Source: Clostridium cavendishii DSM 21758
Lineage (GTDB): Bacteria; Bacillota; Clostridia; Clostridiales; Clostridiaceae
Direction of reading: 5' to 3'
Length of the DNA stretch: 64,000 bases
Assembly: GCF_900141845.1 (NCBI RefSeq)
Contig: NZ_FQZB01000007.1
Location: 62,001-126,000, forward strand
A model generated the notes under the pieces. That model saw only the letters and a list, made by a program, of their open reading frames with translations, was not told where the DNA came from and searched no databases. Positions 59,538 through 64,000 of the stretch are shown here, piece by piece (the stretch's first letter is position 1; each line of letters opens with the position of its first letter). A program made the position numbers and the translations under genes.

Positions 59538-62165
59538 ATGGTAAGAAGACAGGTATGGTATAAAACATTTAAAATTCTTTCTTTAACGTTAGCAATATTT
59601 TTGAATTCATTTAACAGTATTAAATATGAAAATGTACAAGCAGCAGAAAATGAAATAATAATAAAAAATTTATCTACAGATAAGGTTAGGTACAGTCCAG
59701 GAGAAAAACCTAAGATAAAAGTAGAGTTAGAAAATAAATTAACAACTTCTACTAACTCTACTTTGTCCATAAAAATTTATGATAAAGAAAAGATAATCTA
59801 TTCAACAAGTGAAGAGGTAAAAATAGAGAAAAATAAAACTCAGATAAAAGAATTCAATTGTCCTCTACCAAATATTGATAAAAGAGGGTATTTGGTGAAA
59901 GTAGCTATTGATAGAGGAGAGAGTAAAACAACAGCTTTAGATGTATGTTCTAGTTGGAGCGAATATCCTAGATATGGATATATACCTAATTTTGGTAAAT
60001 CTATAAGCAAAGAAGATATTAAAGAACAAATTGATACATTAACTAATGAGTATTATGTAAATTCATTTCAATTTTATGATTGGATGTGGAGACATGAGGT
60101 TCCAATAAAAAGAAATAATCAGAAAGTTGAAAATAGTTGGGAAGACTTATTTGATAGAGATATACAGGGAGATGTTATTAAAGAATATGTAGATAATATT
60201 CATAATAAAAATGGAAAAGCTTTAGCTTATATGATGTCATATGCAAGTAGGGAAGGCTATGATTTAAATGGAGTAAATCCAGAATGGGGATTATTTCAAG
60301 ATAAGTATCATAAAAGTCAATTAAATGTGGATTTCAATAATGGAAAATATTTATGGCTATTTGCACCTAGTAATAAGAAATGGCAAGAGTTTATTTCAAA
60401 TTCATACAAAGACTGTATAAATACATTTGGATTTGATGGAATTCAAATAGATCAAATGGGACAAAGAGATAATATTTTTAATTATAATGGTGAAAAATAT
60501 GATCTTGAAAATTCTTTTTCTAGTTTAGTGAATGCTGTTAAAAAAGAGTTATCAAATAACAACAAAGAAAAAAGCTATATTGATTTTAATATTGTTGATG
60601 GGACAGTTAATGGCTGGGCTGTTAATGATATAAGTAAAAATGCTAAAACTGATCTTAACTTTAGTGAAATATGGTGGAAATCTAATAAGTATAATGAGTT
60701 AAGAAACTATATAGAACAAGTTAGATGTAATAGTAAAGGAAAGGCATTAGTATTAGCTGCTTATATGAACTACAATGAGAATACTGGAGTAAAATATGAA
60801 GCTGAAGATGCGGAATTTAAAGGTCCAGATATAGAAAAAAATCATTCAGGGTATACAGGAAAAGGTTTTTTACAAAATTTTTCTCATAAAGGTAATTTTG
60901 TTCAATTTAATATTGATATAGATGGTGAATGGACATACCCTTTAATATTTCAATATGGAAATAACAGTGAGAATGCTACAAGAACGATATATGTAGATGG
61001 TAATAAAGTTGGTAAAGCTAATTTTTACTTACAAGGAACTTGGGACAAATTTGCTTTTGATTCTGTAGTAAATGTAAATTTAAAGCCTGGAAAGCATAAA
61101 GTTAAAGTAGTATATGAAAATGATGATAATGGATCAATAAATTTGGATAGCCTAACTATAGGGGTCTTTAATGAACCATCAATAAGATTAACAGATGCTA
61201 CAATGGCTGCTAGTGGTGCGACACATATTGAATTGGGAGCAGGCGGTAGTAATGATGTATCTATGCTACCTCATGAATATTATCCAAACAGCAGTAAAGT
61301 AATGGACTTATCACTTAGAAATAGTATGAAAAATTATTATAAATTTTTGACGTCCTATGAAAACTTGCTTTTTGACAGTAGTTTAATTAATGGAGATAGT
61401 GGTGATCAGAGTATTTATATAGATAAAGAAAAGATTTCAGGAGATGGTAAAGGTGAATCTATATGGCATATAAACAGGACAAGTACTGACTATGACATTC
61501 TACATCTAATAAATTTAACAAGTGATAAGGATGGGGAATGGAGAAACTCAACAAATAAGCCAACTCTAAAGGAAAATCTAAAAATAAAGCAATATTTTCC
61601 TAAAGGTACAAAAATAGAAGGTGTATTTTTGGCATCACCAGATACTAATCAATGTGAATCTAAATATTTAGAATATACAACTGGTAATGATCAAGGCGGA
61701 TTTTATATTAGTTATGTAGTTCCTAGTTTAGAGTATTGGGATATGATTTATGTAAAAAGAAATATACTATCAAAAAATAATATATATGAGGCAGAAGATG
61801 CAATAAAAACTAATGTTGGTGTTAATACCAATCATACAGGCTATACTGGAACCGGATTTATTGATGGATTTTCAGAAATGGGAGATGAGGTCACATTCCA
61901 GATACAAATAGATAAAGAAAAAGATTATAAATTACAGTTTAGATATTCAAATAGTACAGGTGAAGCTGCTAAATTACATCTTATAATAGATGGCAAAGAC
62001 CAGGGAGTAATAAACTTTAATAACTTAAAAGATTGGGAAAGTTGGTCTGAATCAACTTTTGATAGTCATTTATTACCTGGAGTGCATACGATTGCGCTTT
62101 ATTATGATAATAATGATTCTAAAAAAGCTATAAATTTAGATCATTTAAAAATATTAGAAAAATAG
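59538..62165 (+). CDS. GH66 dextranase / cycloisomaltooligosaccharide glucanotransferase with two CBM35
   Basis: An 875-residue secreted enzyme. It has a signal peptide (to about VQAAEN, residue 35), an N-terminal Ig-like domain, and a GH66 barrel with SEYPRYGYIPNFGKSISKED, FQFYDWMWRHEVPI and the nucleophile region GFDGIQIDQMGQR (Asp305). The likely acid/base Glu377 is in NFSEIWWKSN. A CBM35 (~420-545, YEAEDAEFKGPDIEKNHSGY) interrupts the barrel, then the catalytic domain resumes (LTDATMAASGATHIELGAG). A second CBM35 is C-terminal (~750-875). Insertion of CBM35 at this point is the mark of cycloisomaltooligosaccharide glucanotransferases, which make cyclic dextrans from alpha-1,6-glucan; pure dextranases usually lack it. 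The extra C-terminal CBM should add substrate binding. Confidence 0.9.
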   Translation: MVRRQVWYKTFKILSLTLAIFLNSFNSIKYENVQAAENEIIIKNLSTDKVRYSPGEKPKIKVELENKLTTSTNSTLSIKIYDKEKIIYSTSEEVKIEKNKTQIKEFNCPLPNIDKRGYLVKVAIDRGESKTTALDVCSSWSEYPRYGYIPNFGKSISKEDIKEQIDTLTNEYYVNSFQFYDWMWRHEVPIKRNNQKVENSWEDLFDRDIQGDVIKEYVDNIHNKNGKALAYMMSYASREGYDLNGVNPEWGLFQDKYHKSQLNVDFNNGKYLWLFAPSNKKWQEFISNSYKDCINTFGFDGIQIDQMGQRDNIFNYNGEKYDLENSFSSLVNAVKKELSNNNKEKSYIDFNIVDGTVNGWAVNDISKNAKTDLNFSEIWWKSNKYNELRNYIEQVRCNSKGKALVLAAYMNYNENTGVKYEAEDAEFKGPDIEKNHSGYTGKGFLQNFSHKGNFVQFNIDIDGEWTYPLIFQYGNNSENATRTIYVDGNKVGKANFYLQGTWDKFAFDSVVNVNLKPGKHKVKVVYENDDNGSINLDSLTIGVFNEPSIRLTDATMAASGATHIELGAGGSNDVSMLPHEYYPNSSKVMDLSLRNSMKNYYKFLTSYENLLFDSSLINGDSGDQSIYIDKEKISGDGKGESIWHINRTSTDYDILHLINLTSDKDGEWRNSTNKPTLKENLKIKQYFPKGTKIEGVFLASPDTNQCESKYLEYTTGNDQGGFYISYVVPSLEYWDMIYVKRNILSKNNIYEAEDAIKTNVGVNTNHTGYTGTGFIDGFSEMGDEVTFQIQIDKEKDYKLQFRYSNSTGEAAKLHLIIDGKDQGVINFNNLKDWESWSESTFDSHLLPGVHTIALYYDNNDSKKAINLDHLKILEK

Positions 62166-62178
62166 TAGGAGGGTAATT

Positions 62179-64000
62179 ATGAGAAACGAAACAAAAAGAA
62201 ATCTATCAAAAATGTTAGTATTTTTAGTAACATTTTCATCAGGTTTAGTTACTAAAAATACATTTGCAAGTGCTCAAGTATACAATGAAAGTTGTTATGA
62301 AGCTGAGGCTGCAACTAAAAATAATGTACAGGTCAATAATAACCATAAGGGGTATACCGGTGAAGGTTTTATAGATTCCTATGGAAAGAAGGGGGATTAT
62401 GTTCAATTTGATATTAATATACCTAAAGATACTGGCTATACATTAAGATTAAGATATGCTAATGGTAATGATAAGATTGCTGAAAGAGAAGTTTATTGTG
62501 ATGGAAAATTCATAAGTAAGGCATACTTTAAAGGTTTAGGAAATTGGGAGAACTGGGGAAGTACAGATGTTGGAACAAATTTATCTGCAGGAAAGCACTC
62601 TATAAAGGTTGCTGTAGATAATAGTAATGATGGAGATATTAATCTTGATAACCTTATAGTTGTTGAAAAAAATGTATCAGTAACTAGTTTATATGCTTCA
62701 AACTGGAATGATATGATGGCTATATGGAAGTCAAGTAAGCTAAGTGACAATGATAATAGTAGTACGAAAGGTCCTAGAATTGATGAATTAAGATATGCTG
62801 GTGATTGGGGAACTAATCAAATACAAGATTATTCATCATTTTTTAGAGATGAGACAAATGGTGTAAAATACAATGAACCACATAACTTTAGTTCAGAGGG
62901 CTACTATGATGAGAATGGTATATTGCACAATAATCTTTTAAAATATGGAGAAAAATACATTCCTAATGTTGAAATATCTAAAGATTATGCTATGGTGCCA
63001 AAGCAAAATTTTATAGTAACTAAATATACTTTAAAAAATAAAACAGATAAGTCTATAAAATATAATATTTTAGATATGTTACATTCAGGCAATAAAAGCA
63101 ATAAAGAAATTAAAGCAGAATATAGTCAAGAAAAGAATGCTATTATAATTGATAGAAGTAATTCTGGACAACCTGCTTTAATATTAGGAGCTTTCACTAA
63201 AGCAGATAGTTATCAATGTGCTAATGATTCAGAGCTTAATAGTTCTAAAAAAGATGTATCTCCATGGTCTTCATTTAATGAAAGTGGAAGTTTAAAAAAT
63301 AATAATAGTGTTTCTGCTCAGAATGTCTCTGCTGCATTTGAACAAAATGTAGATATAGCACCAAATGCATCAGAAGAAATATATTTTTATATGGGACTTG
63401 CAAAGGATACAAATGAAATAAACAATGTATGTAATACAGCTAAAGCAAAAACAGGTAAGGCTTGGTTTGAACACACATCTAATCTATATAATGAATGGTT
63501 TAAGGGGAAAAAGATACCTAAATTAAAAGATGCTGATTTAACAACAGTATATAAAAGAAATTTAATAATGATAAAGAATTGTACTAAGCCAGGAAATAGT
63601 TCAAATGATGGAGCTATGCCAGCTACAACAAATCCTTTAGCATATGGATATAAAGTTTGGGCAAGAGATTCAGCTGTTACAGCAATGAGTTTGGATGCAG
63701 CAGGCTTTAATGATGAAGCTGGTAAGTATTGGAGATGGTTAGCTGCAAGACAAAGTGATGATGGTTCCTTCCATACATGTTTTGATTTATGGAATAATAA
63801 TAATGCGAACTTTGTTGAACCAGAATATGATTCATTAGGAATGTTTTTAATTGGAGCACAAAAGCATTATGAATTAACAAAGGATAAGGAATTTTTAAAT
63901 GCTATTTATCCAGCAGTTAAGAAGACATCAGATTTTATAATGTACAGGATTAATAATACAAATGGATTTGGACCAGCAGATAAGAGTATATGGGAAGAAG
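62179..64000 (+). CDS. Secreted CBM35-GH15-like glucosidase (glucodextranase type), cut at the window end
   Basis: 607 codons are visible and the frame is still open at the edge. It has a signal peptide (MLVFLVTFSSGLVTKNTFAS), then a CBM35 (~37-160, CYEAEAATKNNVQVNNNHKG, NLDNLIV). A beta-sandwich region follows (YAGDWGTNQIQDYSSFFRDE and VPKQNFIVTKYTLKNKTDKS). The start of an (alpha/alpha)6 barrel carries YGYKVWARDSAVTAMSLDAA and ARQSDDGSFH, the GH15-type '(Y)..W.RDs' motif. Such enzymes remove glucose from alpha-1,6- or alpha-1,4-linked chains. The catalytic glutamates are probably beyond the edge. It starts 13 bases after the GH66 stop, with GGAGGG as the ribosome site. Confidence 0.85.
   Translation, partial: MRNETKRNLSKMLVFLVTFSSGLVTKNTFASAQVYNESCYEAEAATKNNVQVNNNHKGYTGEGFIDSYGKKGDYVQFDINIPKDTGYTLRLRYANGNDKIAEREVYCDGKFISKAYFKGLGNWENWGSTDVGTNLSAGKHSIKVAVDNSNDGDINLDNLIVVEKNVSVTSLYASNWNDMMAIWKSSKLSDNDNSSTKGPRIDELRYAGDWGTNQIQDYSSFFRDETNGVKYNEPHNFSSEGYYDENGILHNNLLKYGEKYIPNVEISKDYAMVPKQNFIVTKYTLKNKTDKSIKYNILDMLHSGNKSNKEIKAEYSQEKNAIIIDRSNSGQPALILGAFTKADSYQCANDSELNSSKKDVSPWSSFNESGSLKNNNSVSAQNVSAAFEQNVDIAPNASEEIYFYMGLAKDTNEINNVCNTAKAKTGKAWFEHTSNLYNEWFKGKKIPKLKDADLTTVYKRNLIMIKNCTKPGNSSNDGAMPATTNPLAYGYKVWARDSAVTAMSLDAAGFNDEAGKYWRWLAARQSDDGSFHTCFDLWNNNNANFVEPEYDSLGMFLIGAQKHYELTKDKEFLNAIYPAVKKTSDFIMYRINNTNGFGPADKSIWEE

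Noticed and set aside
1..64000. CRISPR arrays, tRNA or rRNA genes
   Set aside because: No regularly spaced direct repeats, cloverleaf-like sequences or rRNA segments were recognised on either strand.

Overview
The window is a strongly AT-rich, densely coded stretch of a Clostridium sensu stricto-type genome. The assignment rests on base composition, A-rich coding, strong GGAGG ribosome sites, intrinsic terminators with U-runs, a YyaC-type sporulation protein, a TPP riboswitch, a Bacillus/Clostridium-type LexA box, and gene families typical of clostridia. No rRNA or tRNA gene and no CRISPR array were seen.

Layout. (1) 1-1.8 kb: the end of a bacterial microcompartment operon (aldehyde dehydrogenase tail, PduL phosphotransacylase, hexameric shell protein). 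(2) 1.9-6 kb: a fasciclin-domain secreted protein, a GreA-like factor, YyaC, a decayed IS630 transposase and a PucR-type regulator. (3) 6-10 kb: speF-potE, ornithine decarboxylase plus ornithine/putrescine antiporter, a pH and polyamine module. (4) 10-17.3 kb: MATE exporter, orphan SIR2-like protein, secreted lipase, Ca2+ P-type ATPase. (5) 17.4-28.5 kb: an ABC-2 exporter with a giant MalT-like LuxR regulator, then a DUF4097 protein, a two-component system and a second ABC-2 exporter. (6) 28.7-44.1 kb: a phage-tail locus. (7) 44.3-54.7 kb: a candidate structured RNA, a broken PARG-like gene, a TPP riboswitch with HAD and Nudix genes, a MutS2-like gene with a long leader, a TRIC-type channel, a MASE3-like histidine kinase, a GNAT gene with an in-frame TGA, and a TerB-like protein. 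(8) 55-64 kb: an alpha-1,6-glucan (dextran) utilisation locus: ROK regulator, sugar ABC importer, GH66 enzyme with inserted CBM35, and a GH15-like enzyme cut by the window edge.

The most notable system is at 30.1-44.1 kb. It encodes a complete non-contractile tail: terminator, tube, two chaperones, tape measure, Dit, Gp37-like hub, fibres and XkdX. It also encodes two holins, a phosphorylcholine-esterase-like enzyme with a choline-binding-type C terminus, and a secreted amidase. There is no terminase, portal, capsid, integrase or replication gene. A Xre repressor and an ImmA-type protease face an ArpU-like activator across twin 15-bp operators, and a LexA box sits between the -35 and -10 of the structural promoter. 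This is the organisation expected of an SOS-induced F-type tailocin (monocin-like bacteriocin) rather than a random prophage remnant. The embedded phosphorylcholine esterase is the most unusual part.

All calls come from reading the sequence and recalled family motifs; no database search was run.
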